This document shows positions 22,707-36,184 of a stretch of DNA of 64,000 nt, piece by piece. A program made the translations under genes and the position numbers. The stretch's first letter is position 1, and every line of letters begins with the position of its first letter. Under the pieces are notes generated by a model, which searched no databases, was not told the DNA's origin, and worked only from the letters and a program-made list of their open reading frames with translations. Source of the DNA: Corallium rubrum (Eukaryota; Cnidaria; Anthozoa; Scleralcyonacea; Coralliidae); assembly GCA_964035015.1 (NCBI GenBank), contig OZ036006.1, positions 1,362,269 through 1,426,268 on the forward strand, written 5' to 3'.

Positions 22707-25624
22707 CACAGAATAAAGAACTGAGCAGAAGGGCCACTCGGGTCGGAACCTTTGAAGTTTTTGTCCCCGCGTTTGTTACCGAAAACCACTTCCGGAAAAT
22801 CTCGCAGCCAGTAAACCTCAGCCAGGTCAACAAGGAGTGCAATGGCGAAATACGGAGTTGGATCACTAAAATCGCTATATCTCACAAACTTGTCGCTCGA
22901 TTTTTACGCTACAACCAGTAGGAATAGAGGAGAGGTAGATGACAATATTTTTGCCGTTTAGGAGGTACGAAAAACATTTGAAAGTGAAAATTTACGGAAT
23001 CAAAACGAACTCGAACCGCCACTGTGTGAAGCTATTTAAAGCATTACCATCTTCTTTAAACTTGCATTTGCAAGCAAAAATAAGAGCAGACAATCTTTAA
23101 AAGCAGTTTAAACGTTAAGTATAAAGATTAAACTGCACATATTTCCTGTTATTTCTTGAATGGATTGAGTAATTTTGAAGAACGAAGCAATTCTATTAGG
23201 TGACGTTTTGTCGTTTTACAGTATTAAATATATTTTGAAATTAATTAGGCCAGTATAGCACTGTTATATTTTTTTAAAATTTCATAAAACTAACATGTAG
23301 GAATTAAACTTATGATAGAGGTAACTTATGTTTAAATTACTGCTTGGTGTCACCACCTGTGAGCTGTTTGATGTCTTGTTTGACACCAGGGGCCAGGGCT
23401 ATTTGTATGTTTTAATACCATATTTGCAGTTAAAAAACTGAATTACAAAATATACCAAATTTCTATTAGAATACATGATAGAATATATATAAAGTTTTTT
23501 CACATCATTGTCTTACAGAAGGAATAAAACTTTTTCAATAGCAATCAGTTTTGCATGTTGAAATCATTTGATATTGTGCAAGTTTATATACAGCACTATA
23601 AACCATTGATTAATTGAAACTACTAGGCAGAAATGTTTGCATGCAATTGCATTCTCCATTCTTTTTTGTAATCTGGAAAGGCCTGATTAGCAAAATTTAA
23701 TCTCAGATTGGACAAGGACATTGTTTTAGTAAAACTAATTTCTCTGAATGACTTTGTTTGGATGTTTGGAGATATATAATTATGCAAAATTCAAAGTTAG
23801 TGCAAATTTGCTGTTGCACTGGTGCAGTTCAAGAAGAAATTCAACCTCAATAATAGCAAAAAATAATTTACACTGTAGTACAAATCAAAGTACAGTATCA
23901 AACTATAGAAATAATTTACAAGTGACCATCCAATAAACACAATACTCCATTGAAATTCTTATTATACACCAGTCCTTGTTTTGATCTAAAATATGTACTA
24001 TGAAGGAGCTTAGCAACCCCAATCTTGGACTGATCGCATATATTTCAGTACACTGCTTTCAAGTTCAAGAAGATCAATGGTCTGACATGATATGAATATA
24101 TTAAACAAGTTCAAGAAGAAATACTGTATGCATGATTCAACTGTAATAAAAAACAAAACAACATAAAAATCAGCCACGCTTCTCAATAAAATATTAAATT
24201 ATTATTGGAGAGCTATTAACTTTAGTTTTGAAAAGCGGGTAGATTGTGGGCACTTGGTAGTTTGATTTATGGAATACTGGTCAGCAAATTTCAGAGTGTC
24301 AGTGTGTAATTGCCCCAAATTCACCTAACAGAATGCTTCGCTGTTCAGAGCTACTCGTCTAATTCAATAAATAATAACACCTACGTGTGATTTCATCTTT
24401 GTACTCAATGTTTGAAATGTTTTCAAAGAGTTTCTACTCTTTTTTTCAAGCCGTAAAGGCAAGTGGAAAATCGACAAAAATACTTTAGTGGCTCTATACT
24501 GTGGCGGTTTTAATTCCGTAAATTTTCACTTTCAGATGTTTTTCATGTCTTCTAAACAGCAAAAATATTGTCACTTACCTTCTCTCAATCACTACTGGTT
24601 GTAGCGTGAAGATCGGGCGACTAGTTTGTGAGATATAGCGATTTTAGTGAAGCAAATCCGTATTTCGCCATTACACTCCTTGTTGACCTGGCTGAGGTTT
24701 ACTGGCTGCGAGCTTCGCAGACCTCGCGCATGCGCACTGAAAAACGGCGACACTCCAAGCCCCGAGTGGCCTAGGCTCGGTTTCCAGCCTTATTTCGGGC
24801 TGCGACCCGCCCCCGAAATCACGGCTGGGCTCGTGAGCTTGTCATTGTCAATTTCCACCAATCACAAACGCGCCTGCACATTTTCAGCAGGCATATATTA
24901 TTGAACATTTGTATAAATCATCGTGACAGCCCAGGCGTACGACCGAATTTTCGAAACTTTTGAAGATTATTTTTTAAAAGATTTGCAACGTGACCATTAG
25001 TGGCCAAGATGTGTTTGCCATTTAACCTAGTAGGTCAGGAAAATCACTGATATTTCAGTCAGTGGCAATAGTTTGTTGATATTAACTCGAAATCAATCAC
25101 AACTGCGATTTCGCCTTTGATTTCTTTCATGGAAGATGATCAGATACGGTTTCTCAAGTCAGTTTGAATCACGGCAGAGTTCGGCGACGATTTATAGAAC
25201 GACGAAGATGCTAAAAAGCTAATTGAACCTGGTGAATGTCAGACTGTTTATTTACATTAATACCGTTTCAGACCGTTTGTGTCTTCGTGAAATGGCGGGC
25301 CTATAAATTGTTGATTAAAGATGTCCATAAGAAAAGATTGCACCTTGCTTCAGTTCACGAAGCTCACTGAATTATAAGTCGTGTCTTTGCTGCATTTCTG
25401 CCATTTCAAACATCTGCGATTTATCGTTCATTGACTCTGTTTATAGTGTTGGTTGGATGAATGACAAAAATATCTTTGCCGTGGGTAAATTATGCATTAC
25501 GTCACAGACATAACAAGCCGCTCACGCGTCCAGCCGTTCGTAGAGGGCGGGTAAAGCCCGCGAGTCGAGATAAGGCGGAAATCGAGCCTACGAGTGGCCC
25601 TTCTGCTCAGTTCTTTATTCTGTG
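22707..25624. mobile_element. 2.9-kb DNA element with perfect 34-bp TIRs
   Basis: The TIRs start cacagaataaagaactgag and are identical over 34 bp at both ends (22707-22740 and 25591-25624). ATAATAT flanks both sides (22700-22706 and 25625-25631). Joining the flanks gives exactly the uninterrupted U3 and U4 text gtatataataatattaag. A second inverted repeat lies inside (22801-23023 and 24501-24712). No transposase frame is recognisable in the 1.5-kb centre, so it is non-autonomous or decayed. If the TIR is taken to start one or two bases further out, the duplication shrinks to 5 or 3 bp, so the superfamily is open. Confidence 0.88.
22801..24712. repeat. Inner inverted repeat of the 2.9-kb element
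   Basis: The left arm 22801-23023 (ccagtaaacctcagccagg, gtcaacaaggagtg) pairs with 24501-24712. The ~1.48 kb between the arms is AT-rich and contains nothing I recognise. The stretch 24713-25590 outside the right arm is CpG-rich near 24715-24800 and also lacks a gene. Confidence 0.8.
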
Positions 25625-25917
25625 ATAATATTAAGATACTTGCCGGCGACATTACTGCCCAATAACTATGTCTGTGAACAAACAAAACACATCCGAGACG
25701 AGAAAGCTCACCCACTTACTCAGTCGAAAAGAAAGAAGGCACTGGTCACATGCATATGGTCAGTTAGTCACATGCCTCAGTTTCGCAAAGTTTATTGGTC
25801 AATATCGCCAGCGGCCGCGCGGAGGACTAATAACGCGTCGCAAAAAAATAAAAATAAGAATAAAAATTAGAATCGCCAAACCTAGACTCGGCTACCACAG
25901 GTCGCCCGAGTAAAAAA

Positions 25918-26062
25918 GAAAATTACAAGCTGGCTTGAAGATATAAATTTTATCTTCTCGTAGTAAAAACGATATTTTACTCATTCGCTACGCTCATTTG
26001 TAAAATATTGTTTTCATCACTGGAAGATAAAATCCATATCTTCGCACCACCGTGTAATATCA
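25918..26062. repeat. Palindromic element 'P10', U2 copy
   Basis: The arms gaagatataaattttatc and gataaaatccatatcttc pair around cattcgctacgctcatt. Confidence 0.85.
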
Positions 26063-26102
26063 TATATTTATGCTGATGGCATTTCAACAGTTTAAATAAA
26101 GA

Positions 26103-26104
<2 letters not shown>

Positions 26105-26186
<82 letters not shown>
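26105..26186. repeat. (ATT)n tract joining two elements
   Basis: It lies between tttaaataaagatttt and atattttggagcttttt. The same join occurs at 54385-54456. In U3 it is split by the Dong-like LINE (34296-34368 and 36188-36273). Confidence 0.95.
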
Positions 26187-26188
<2 letters not shown>

Positions 26189-26930
26189 TTTGGAGCTTTT
26201 TTTTTTCTTTTTCTTTTTTTTTTATTTAATAACTTTCCAGGGCGTAGAAAGGACTCGAAGTCCAGTCAAGCTAAGCCCCGCACATATTACAAGACAAAAT
26301 AAACTTACATAAACTAGATAATTATTACAGGATTATAGATAAAATAAATAATCATATATACCAGAAAGTGAAATTCAACGACAACAAACTGCCCTGATAT
26401 TTGTCGAACGACATTTCGAACAAATAATCTTAAATGTTCTTATCCGATAACTATCAAATGTAGATTGTTAAAGTTCCACGTAATAAGATAAAAGTGCCTT
26501 TTTTAAGGATGCAACAGAAGTACATCGTTTTATGTTACAGGGTAGCTAATTCCACAAAGGAACAATATGATTAAAATACGAGTCTCTGAAGGTTGACGTT
26601 TTACATAAATTTGGTTTATAATCTATACTTGCATTGCTATTTCTAATCTTCCTAACGGATTGAGAATAAGGACTCACATACTTACTTAAATCTAGCTTAT
26701 TAAGTTTAAGCCGGCATTTAAAGAAAAACACTAGATCTAAATACTCCATCCAATAGGATAACGGAAGCACATTTAGCTTAATTAGTCTATCCTTATAGGA
26801 AAGATTTTTACAGGAGAAAAGAATGAACTTTGTAGCACGGCGCTGCACTGTTTCAATAACTTTCAGATCGTGTGAATTCAGATTGGGGAGCCCACACTTG
26901 ACTTCCATAAGACATGATAGAACGTATCAT
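26187..26930 (-). pseudogene. CR1/L2-like LINE 3' fragment, U2 copy
   Basis: Minus-strand frame 26546-26908 (120 codons) contains VIETVQRRATKFILF, LSYKDRLIKLNVLPLSYW and SYFNHIVPLWN, typical of the region after the palm domain of CR1/L2/jockey reverse transcriptases. The frame begins abruptly near 26908, so the element is 5'-truncated. Its 3' end runs through an A/T-rich stretch into the (ATT)n tract. Not functional. Confidence 0.75.
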
Positions 26931-26991
26931 TCAATGTTTCGTTGTTGACATAGCTAATTCAGGTTATTTATTAAATTGCCCATGACACGAA

Positions 26992-27369
26992 AATTAAGTT
27001 TGTTCTATTTGAAAGAACACTAATTAAAATGACAAAGTAACATCTTAAGCAGTTTTTGGTTTCCTCGCTTAGTTTTTGAAATATTTCAGTTCGTTTGATA
27101 TATATAAATGTAACATTGTGTGACGTACATGTGCATAATGAGTTATCGGGAAAGCATATATATCACCAGCAACACCAAGGAAACATGTAGAATTTCAAGT
27201 AGTTTCGTTTGATAATAACAAAGATATATAACCTTCTCCGATAAGTCATAATTATGCACGTGTACGTCACATCATGGTACATTTGCACATCAAACAAACT
27301 GAAATCATCTCAGAAAGAAGCAAAGAAACGAAAAACATGCAGCAAAAGATGTTAGTCTGTCATTTTAAG
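26992..27369. repeat. Palindromic element 'M', U2 copy
   Basis: Uninterrupted copy. It shows the empty site caaagatatataacc for the 1.1-kb insert of U3 and U4. Confidence 0.8.
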
Positions 27370-27943
27370 GTGGCTCCATACAGTTTCTTGAAAAATGGAA
27401 AATACAAGTTTGAGAGTCCAAAACACGTGATTAAACAATTCGGGAAAAGAATGAAACTAAATGTTATGCATATATATATATATAGTTAAACAGTCTGACA
27501 ATCAAAAACTGTTACCAAGTAGATAGCAATAGTTGTTGCTATGGCAACAATGACGTTTCAAAATGGATGCCAATTACCCTTCAAAATTCATTTAATTCGA
27601 AAGAAACTTTGGTGACCCCCAATTTTTTTTTCTTTAAAACTTTCCTTGAAGTATGAAAATTATTAAATAAATAGCATTAAAAGAAATATTAAAAAAATTC
27701 TGCAGAAGCAATAATTTTTTTACGCCGCATGAGCCTTTTCTTTTTCAGTAACAGCGCTATGACGAGTGAAAGCTTCGCATAGAGTAATAATCTGTTGTAT
27801 AAGGGGCATCCATTTTGACAAAAAATATTATTTTCCCGCCTTGATCGTTGGCGATTGTTTGAGATGATCGGCAATAATCCCTGACAATCCCCGGTCGGCG
27901 CAAATTTCAGCATCGGCGATGAAATGCGACAAATGAAAACCAG

Positions 27944-28359
27944 GTTTTAGACCGCGTTTACACGATGCCGGTACAATTTAAAAATGGAACAAAATCATGC
28001 CGTTTAGGCCCCGCGTTTACACGATACCGGCACAAAAATGACATGAAAACGGCACAAAAGGAAAACGGGTTCTTTGACAGCATGAAATGAAAACGGAACA
28101 CTAACCGGTATCGTGTAAACGCCCGTGCCGTAACAGTTTGATGACGGTAATCACGATATATACGACCACAGTATTCGGGTCAGCAGTATTCACAAAGTCT
28201 TCTCAATTCTCATTGGAAGAGAATAGTCACATGCTAATCCGTCATTATATTATACCTGTACCGTATAAACGCAAGACTTTTTGGCCTTTATTTACACACT
28301 GGCATGATTTTGTTCCGTTTTCAAATTGTACCAGCGTTGTGTAAACGGGGTCTTAGACG
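27944..28359. repeat. Palindromic MITE 'P7', U3 copy
   Basis: Same ends and inner words as the U1 copy. It also keeps the uninterrupted gypsy target. Confidence 0.8.
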
Positions 28360-29485
28360 TCAGGAGTGCAGCATCATTTGCATTAAAATATGTAAATTCG
28401 TTGTACCGAATTCCCCAGCCTGATGTTATGAATTGAAATACTGAGTTTTTTCATTGCTATTGGACGCAATAGACGGCACGGCAACAACTGTTGGAGAAAC
28501 CTTGCTGTGGTCCACTGTAGTAGACGACAGCTCTTTATTGTAACGACTATCGATAATTCCGTAGCGTAATTAAAATCGTTGTAAATTTAGTAATAAGGAA
28601 TGTTCTTTCGACTATCAGGATTGCTGAAAGTTCACAATTAGTGTTAATTCGCTTCAGTCCTGGCCAATGCGCCACTCGATCGGCGCCATAGCTCGTATCA
28701 GGGAGGCCAGAAAAAACCTTCCAACCGAGATGGCCAGGAAATCTGGGCGGGACCAAGATAACCAGCTCACTGCCCGCTCAGCAAATAGTAAATCAAAACG
28801 TTGTGATTCCTAGTTCAATGTTCAAGTTTGAGCTGTCTAATGACTGACCGAGATGCTTCATCTGGAAAACGACTTCTTTTATACACTTGTTTCTGACACG
28901 CCCTCTTCCTGGGAATACTGCTACTTGACATAATGAATATACTTTCCTACTATACTTCGTGCCGTAGGAAACTACGTAATCCCGACACAACGCGTCATTT
29001 TGATGGGCAGTCGAGATCAGAAACTTCCTTATAAAGTTGTTGGTTTTTCTCCTGCATGTGCCTCAAGGGTTTTTCACCGGGTTCTCCGGTTTCCCTCCCT
29101 CCATAAAATCAACACCATAGTTTACTTTATCTTTTTTTACTCTGTCTAATGCCAAACCATTTCAGTACTATAGACGTCTAGGAAAGTCATGCAGAGTTGG
29201 ACTGGCTTCGTATTAAGGGCGGTGTCATTAGGAAGAGGGGCGCCGTCAGAGTTTCTTTCAGAATATTTAACAAGGGGGCAAAACAGGCAATACTTACTAC
29301 GTGTGGGGCAAGGAGCGCCTTCGGCGCGGCCAACTTCTAGGGGGGTTCGGGGGGATGATCCCCCGGAAAATTTTGAATTTTAGAGTCTCTGAAATAGCAT
29401 TTCCTGCATTTTGAGGGGGGTTTGAAAGAGTTTTGAAGGATCACTCATAAAATACCAAACAAAATATTCAAATATACTCTTTTCA

Positions 29486-29676
29486 TTTAACAAATAGATT
29501 CCATTTTGCCGTTGTCTGTTCAGTTATAGATGCGCAGATGACGTCACAACGTGGTAAGAACAAAAAATTGGCCCACGAGACGCAGTCGAGTGGGTCACTG
29601 ATGTTCTTACCACGTTGTGACGTCCTCTGTGCATCTATAACTGAACAGACAACAAAAAAATGGAATCTATTTGTTT
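29486..29676. repeat. Palindromic MITE private to U3
   Basis: The arms aacaaatagattccattt and aaatggaatctatttgtt pair, as do gacgtcacaacgtggtaag and its inverse. It lies within a ~470-bp block (29478-29950) absent from U1, U2 and U4. Confidence 0.85.
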
Positions 29677-30347
29677 TATACAATAAAAAATAGAAAAATT
29701 ATGTTTCAACGGACTTATTAAATTTTCCTGGCGAAGTTCTAGGGCATTGAAAAAGATAAATCACTTCATATGACGTGATCCATGATCCATGATCTATACA
29801 AATCCAGCAACGTCATTGGCTCGTGATGTTGCAGTGAGATCCGTGATTGGTTTACAGAAATCACACCACGTCGGTGACGTGATCTGTGCATCTGTCCTTT
29901 TATATATCATGGCTATCGACCAATAAAAACGTATGTACTATTCAAATTATTGTATAAATAGGAATACACCATAACATGCAAGGCATACATCATAAGGACA
30001 TGTCGTCATACATGGACAAATCAACTCACATTAATGTGTGTACCACTAATTAGGTGACTATTTCATGTCAGGCTGTCAGCTGTGTGAAGCGTACTAAAAT
30101 ATTATTTAATCGTAATATACTATTAGCTGATCAAATATAATGTTATACAACGGGAAAGGGGCGCAGTAACGGCATCCTAAAAGGGGGCGCATCCGACTCT
30201 GAAGTCATGCATGAAAGTGTTGAAGAGGTTTTGTTCAGAATTCCCGAAGGGTCGAATGAGGTTGAAAGAAGGGAATATTCATAATTTATTTCCATATTTG
30301 AGAAACAAATCGTGCGTGATAAGCTTCGCTTTTTCTCGTGTTCAAAG

Positions 30348-30452
30348 ATGGATGAAGAAGAAAGTGACGACGATATTTTGATAACAGAAGACCGTTGTTG
30401 GCAGGACGTTGCTGGTTTGGATGTAGAATTATCGAACTTGCTGAAACCTTAA
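30348..30452 (+). CDS. Conserved acidic micro-ORF, U3 copy
   Basis: A 34-codon frame, MDEEESDDDILITEDRCW and following, ending LLKP. Same length as the U2 and U4 copies. Unknown function. Confidence 0.3.
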   Translation: MDEEESDDDILITEDRCWQDVAGLDVELSNLLKP

Positions 30453-30623
30453 CCGACAATAGGTTAGGGATTGAGGTAAACGAAGTTAAAGGCTCTGTAC
30501 AACGTCGACCGCCTCGTTCACTGCAAGTCAACAGATGAGGTATGACTTACTCCTCACATTTCGGTGTCCAGTGAAAACGTCCTCAGGTCAAAACGTCCTC
30601 ACTTCTATATATATATATATATA

Positions 30624-30767
30624 TATAAAGCATGAAGTATAGTTACCTTAAAGTCTTCGCTACCAGAGGTTTCACCCTAAACGGGATCATCAGCGACCTG
30701 ATGATCCCGTTTAGGGTGAAACCTCTGGTAGCGAAGACTTTAAGGTAACTATACTTCATGCTTTATA
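30624..30767. repeat. Complete palindromic element 'P4'
   Basis: The arms tataaagcatgaagtatag through gggatcatcag and ctgatgatccc through ctatacttcatgctttata are perfect inverses over ~69 bp with a 4-6 bp centre (cgac). Confidence 0.95.
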
Positions 30768-30820
30768 TTTTGCTCTATCTATATGGTATTGAGCACTCTA
30801 ACATTTCGTGAACCAACTCT

Positions 30821-30924
<104 letters not shown>

Positions 30925-30929
30925 GTTTA

Positions 30930-31085
30930 GGTTATATCACATGAGGACGAGGCGATATCAGTTTTATCGCTTGAGGGACGATATTGTTATTGTCACGAGT
31001 GAGCGCAGCGAACGAGGGACAATTACGATATCGTCCTGAAAGCGATACAACTGATATACTGAGTCACAAATGTGATAACGTATTT
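30930..31085. repeat. Palindromic element 'P5', U3 copy
   Basis: The arms around gagtgagcgcagcgaac pair as in U1. The left end has an extra ta (ggttatatcacat). Confidence 0.8.
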
Positions 31086-31989
31086 ATCACATACTGTGCC
31101 GGGCTCCCAACGCAGGACAGCGGGATATATGGCGGGGTATATAACGTGACAGATACGGTACAGCGGGACATATCGTTTTTAAGCTGCAAGATGAGGCTGT
31201 TGCCAGTCTTTACTTGTATCAAATTTCCATTTCTATAGCAACAGCCTGATCTTGCTACAAAGTCTACTCAAACGATACAAATAAACCATCATACTGCTTG
31301 AGGTATTCACTTATGTACGTTTTTTTTTACTTTCAAATTAAATATTGTATTTATCTTTTTGACTTCTATGATCACAAGAGGACGTTTTGACGTGAGGACG
31401 TTTTGACTGGTATGCCAGGTTAACATTTATAATGTAGCATTTATGTGATAGTGTGGTGAGTGATTTTGTTAAATCGCATTTTTTTGGTCTCTAAACGTCT
31501 GTTTTATATGGAGCGGAGTTACCCGGCTAGCCGAGTTACCCGGCAAACCGAGTTACCCGCAATGTATAGAAATTCAATGCTATCCCGGCAGAGTGTTTAT
31601 TTGAGACAGGCGGGTAACTCGCCTAGCCGAGATCCCGGCAAACCAGGAATATATTCCCATATAAACACTTTCTTGCCGGAAACAGCGCGCACGCATCACT
31701 TATGAAGACAATCGGAAACTACTCATGGAATGTGAAACCATTACAATGCGTGGGCGCCTTTGCCGAGCAACTCGTCTCATATAAACACTCATTTTTCAAC
31801 TCGGCTTGCCGGGTAACTCGCCTAGCCGGGTAACTCGGCTCCATATAAACAGGCCCTAAAGCGTATTGAAGAGAGTTCAACAGTTTTTCAGCCCGGTTTG
31901 CCGGGATGAAAACAATTACATGGACATTTTCATCCCAGTTAACTGGGTTAGCCCACTTGCCATGTAATCGAAATGTTAAAAAAACATGC

Positions 31990-32411
31990 GTTTTAGACCC
32001 CGTTCACCCTATGCCGGTACGAAATGAAACCGTAACGAAATCGTTACGGTTCGGCCTTGCGTTCACACAATACCGGCATGAAATGACATGTGACCGTAAT
32101 GCTAACCGTAACGATTTGAAACCGTAATGCTAACCGTAACGATTTGAAACCGTAACGAAATTATTCCTTTATCGGCATCGTGTGAACACCTTACCATAAT
32201 GATTTCATCACGGTTTTACGAAACATTTTTCTCTGCTTAAAGAATACGGGGTAAAAGAAGCGTGATGGCGGGAATTTAATAAAAATGGAGTTAACTAAAC
32301 TGTAAAAATAGTAATGGAATGAGATGACACCGGTACCGTGTAAACAGTTTCCTACCGTGATGATTTGATACCGCCGGCATATATACAAAGCGGTCCATGT
32401 AATCGCCCCCT
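31990..32411. repeat. Palindromic MITE 'P8', U3 copy
   Basis: Uninterrupted copy with a local duplication of gctaaccgtaacgattt. It is one of the empty sites for the 3.2-kb insert of U2. Confidence 0.75.
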
Positions 32412-33371
32412 AAACACTGCTAGTCACAGTGCAACTAAATGGAGCCATTTTTGTCCATATTTTACAAAATATTTTCTAGACCCTAAATAGATCGCAAAAT
32501 AGAAGTTTAGATCTATCTAATATGGCGTCATAAGGCAAAATGATGTGACTTTTCTGAAAATTGATAGAATTGAACATGACACTGTCACTTTGACGAATGC
32601 TATATCACACACATTCGTTTACTATACATAAAGACCTTTTCAAAAATGTAACTTACCTGGCTTTTGTCCGCTAGAGGGGTACCAACAAACCCAGTGGACT
32701 TGATATCGGTCGTGGAAGAATCTGCGCATGCGTAGTTGTGTTCCTTAGTTGACTTTTGTTAACATGGAAGAAGTGTTAATACTGTAAAATGACAAAACTA
32801 GTTGCCTAAAGTTTTGTTCAGTCTTTTAGTTATAATGTTTAGCCACAAATTCTAGTAGAAAATACTAATCCTAACGAACAAGTGTTTGACCGCATCCCAC
32901 AATATTTCGCTTTGCCGTACGGTTATAATTAACTGGTGCAGAATGTTTCCTTGGTAATTTAGCAACTGATTATGGGTAAAGTTTGGTGAACCGTGTTAGT
33001 ATCGGTGCTTGGGCAACACCTACGTACTGTGGGTTTGTCCCGCCGAAGACACAATCCACCGGCAAATCAGTTATACCCAATTTTTGAGAAGGAGTCACGA
33101 TCTTTGATCGAAGACTCCGTTAACTTCTTGGCAGCATAAAATGAGTAAAACTAGAGGAGTTAAGTTTGGTTTAATTGCAAGAACATTTAACATGACAGAC
33201 TGTTCTCCTGTTAATACCAGCATTTATTATATAGATGCGAGTGTTTTATTAGAAAATATGCAGTGTCGTATTTTCCATATCCTCACTAGTTGAAGATATC
33301 GATGACGTCATTAAGAATTTTACCTCTTTGCGCATTGAACCTATATAATACAAGACGCCTGGTCAGGCGTT

Positions 33372-34101
33372 CACTCGGGCTACTGCAAAATCACAGTGCT
33401 ATGCGATGCTAACAGACATTGGTCACAGACAAAAGTCAAAACGCAATCCAATTCTCCGATAGAAAACACAATTTGCAATAACAAAACACGATTGCCTGTA
33501 TTTATTAACATATTTCCACACATGTCAGCGTTCATATGTCGAGTCTCTTCAGGTATTAAATATCAACACACAACTATCAACGGCGTGTGCGATTGTAAGT
33601 GTATATAATATCAAGATACTTGCCACCGACATTACTGACCAATAACTATGTCTGTGAACACACAAAACACATCCGAGACGAGTGATCAGACATCAGGAAA
33701 GCAAAGAAAGAAAGTATTATTTCTCTTCGCCTCATTACACAGCTTCACGTTTACCTAGAAAGTGTCACTTGCAAGTTCACTTAATGAACGGCGTGTGCGA
33801 TTGGAAGTGTATATAATAATATTAAGATACTTGCCAGCGACATTACTGCCCAATAACTATGTCTGTGAACAAACAAAACACATCCGAGACGAGAAAGCTT
33901 ACCCACTTACTCAGTCGAAAAGAAAGAAGGCACTGGTCACATGCATATGGTCAGTTAGTCACATGCCTCAGTTTCGCAAAGTTTATTGGTCAATATCGCC
34001 AGCGGCCGCGCGGAGGACTAATAACGCGTCGCAAAAAAATAAAAATAAGAATAAAAATAAGAATCGCGAAACCTAGACTCGGCTACCACAGTAGCCCGAG
34101 T
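33372..34101. mobile_element. 'actcgggctac' TIR element, intact U3 copy
   Basis: 11-bp TIRs actcgggctac and gtagcccgagt. U1 lacks it and reads directly from ctatataata into aaaagaaaattac. U4 has a partly duplicated version. No coding capacity recognised. Confidence 0.65.
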
Positions 34102-34292
34102 AAGAAAGAAAATTACAAGCTGGCTTGAAGATATAAATTTTATCTTCTCGTGGTAAAAACGATATTTTACTCATTCGCTACGCTCATTTGTAAAATATTG
34201 TTTTCATCACTAGAAGATAAAATCCATATCTTCGCACCACCGTGTAATATCCTATATTTATGCTGATGGCATTTCAACAGTTTAAATAAAGA

Positions 34293-34368
<76 letters not shown>

Positions 34369-36184
34369 GAGCTTGTATACTGACTTCAATACTGCAATTG
34401 TAACATCAGAATTCTCTACTCCATTCATAACTATTGGCCGCGGAGTGCTTCAAGGAGACTGTCTTAGCCCTCTACTTTTCAATATGTGCTTCAATACATT
34501 TATTTAACACATAAAAGCTGATAAATACCGGCAATTTGGTTTCATCACAAAATTTTTAAACCCAATCCATTGGTTCCAGTTTGCTGATGATGCTGCGGTA
34601 ATAAGCGGTCAAGATTCAGAAAATCAACATCTTTTAAATCGTTTCTCGATCTGGTGTCAATGGTCCAACATGATTGTTAGAGTTGATAAGTGTAGTACAT
34701 TTGGTATTAAGAAAAGTCAAACAAAATCAATTCAATATTTACCAAAACTTCTGATTAACAATAAATTGATACCTGCCACTAAAATTGGAGACTCGTTCCG
34801 ATACTTAGGAAAATACTTTGACTTCAGTATGTCCAACAAAGAGCACAAACAAGAGCTAATCATGACTCTCCTTGAAGACGTTATGTCTGAAATTGATCTT
34901 AAACCTCTACACCCGAAAAACAAACTTCTACTTTATAGTCGTTACCTCTTATCCAAATTCTCCTGGCATTTTACTGTTGCTACCTTATCAAAAGCCTGGG
35001 TCTCTGAAAACATGGATTCAAAAGTTAACAAATACATACGCAATTGGCTTGAAATACCTGTATCAGGAACTTTAAGTAATGTATATCTTACCAGTAATAA
35101 GTTTGGTCTAAATATCTACCCTCCATCTATCAAGTTTACTCAGTGCCAAACAATTCTTCGTAACGCCTTAAGAAACTCTCCAAATGATTCCATAAAAGAT
35201 CTCTGGAAATCAACATGTGACCATACAAACATTCAATATGACGTTTACACCTCGACAAAGGAAGTTCTTAAAAGTTTCAACTCCGGACAAGAGAACAAAC
35301 TTCAGAATCATCTGGTTCTCCAAGGCTCCTTCTTCTCTAACGTCATCAAGTTCTCACTGTCGAAACTAAACAGCATATGGTCTAAATCTCAATCAAACTT
35401 ACCAAAGAACATTTACAATTTTACCATCCGTTACATCAATAACTCTCTTCCCACCCGCAAAAACCTTACTAAATGGGGAATAATGTCGAACTCTGATTGC
35501 TCCTTCTGCTTAAACCCTGAAACCCTCCTACATATAGTTGCTGGATGCCAATCGTACCTTCCACGATTTACATGGAGACATGACTCTGTTCTCAGCTTTA
35601 TTGCAAAAACACTACAACCTGTCATCAACTCTAATCTCTTCGTTGATCTTCCTGGATATAAGAGCCCATCGATTATAACTGGTGAAACGTATCGCCCAGA
35701 TCTGCTTCTTTCCATTTCCACTGATTGTCTCTATATCCTTGAACTCTCCGTCGGATATGAATCTAATCTCCAAACTAACGTTGATCGCAAAAGAGCAAGA
35801 TACAGGGATGTAATTGCACAGCAAAAGGAACATTTTAAAACTGTCAAATTTGTAAATTTGTCAATCAGTTCCTTAGGTGTTTTCTCAAAAGAATGTCGTA
35901 CCTTTTTGGAGATGTTAAACGATCTAGGTCTTGATAAAAAACACCAAAATTTTTGTATTAAGAAAATAATGTCTATCGCCATTAGAACAACATACTATAT
36001 ATTTTGTTGTAGAAACAAGGATTGGACAAATCCAGACTTAATGAACATTTGAAGATACATTTTAAATTCAAATTTTTCTCAGATATAGTTGTAAACAATA
36101 AATAGGTTCAAGTAGTCACTTATAAATTACCTTAATTAGTGAGATTTATAATTGTATATATGTAAAGTATTTCAATAAAGTTTC

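Larger units (their letters stand above)
22242..25911. mobile_element. 'actcgggctac' TIR element, U2 copy (interrupted)
   Basis: The ends are actcgggctac and gtcgcccgagt. The U3 copy (33372-34101, ~730 bp) has gtagcccgagt and is intact; U1 lacks the element altogether. In U2 it is split by the 2.9-kb TIR element. No transposase is present; the small frames are shared only because the DNA is duplicated. Confidence 0.65.
13691..27719 (+). repeat. Unit copy U2
   Basis: Starts again with cgccgcatgagcctttt at about 13702. Its landmarks follow the U1 order. Private insertions are the 3.2-kb insert at 17979-21199 and the TIR element at 22707-25624. It shares with U3 only the ~540-bp insert at 14420-14962 and a short block aatacaccataacatgc near 15461. 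Confidence 0.85.
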
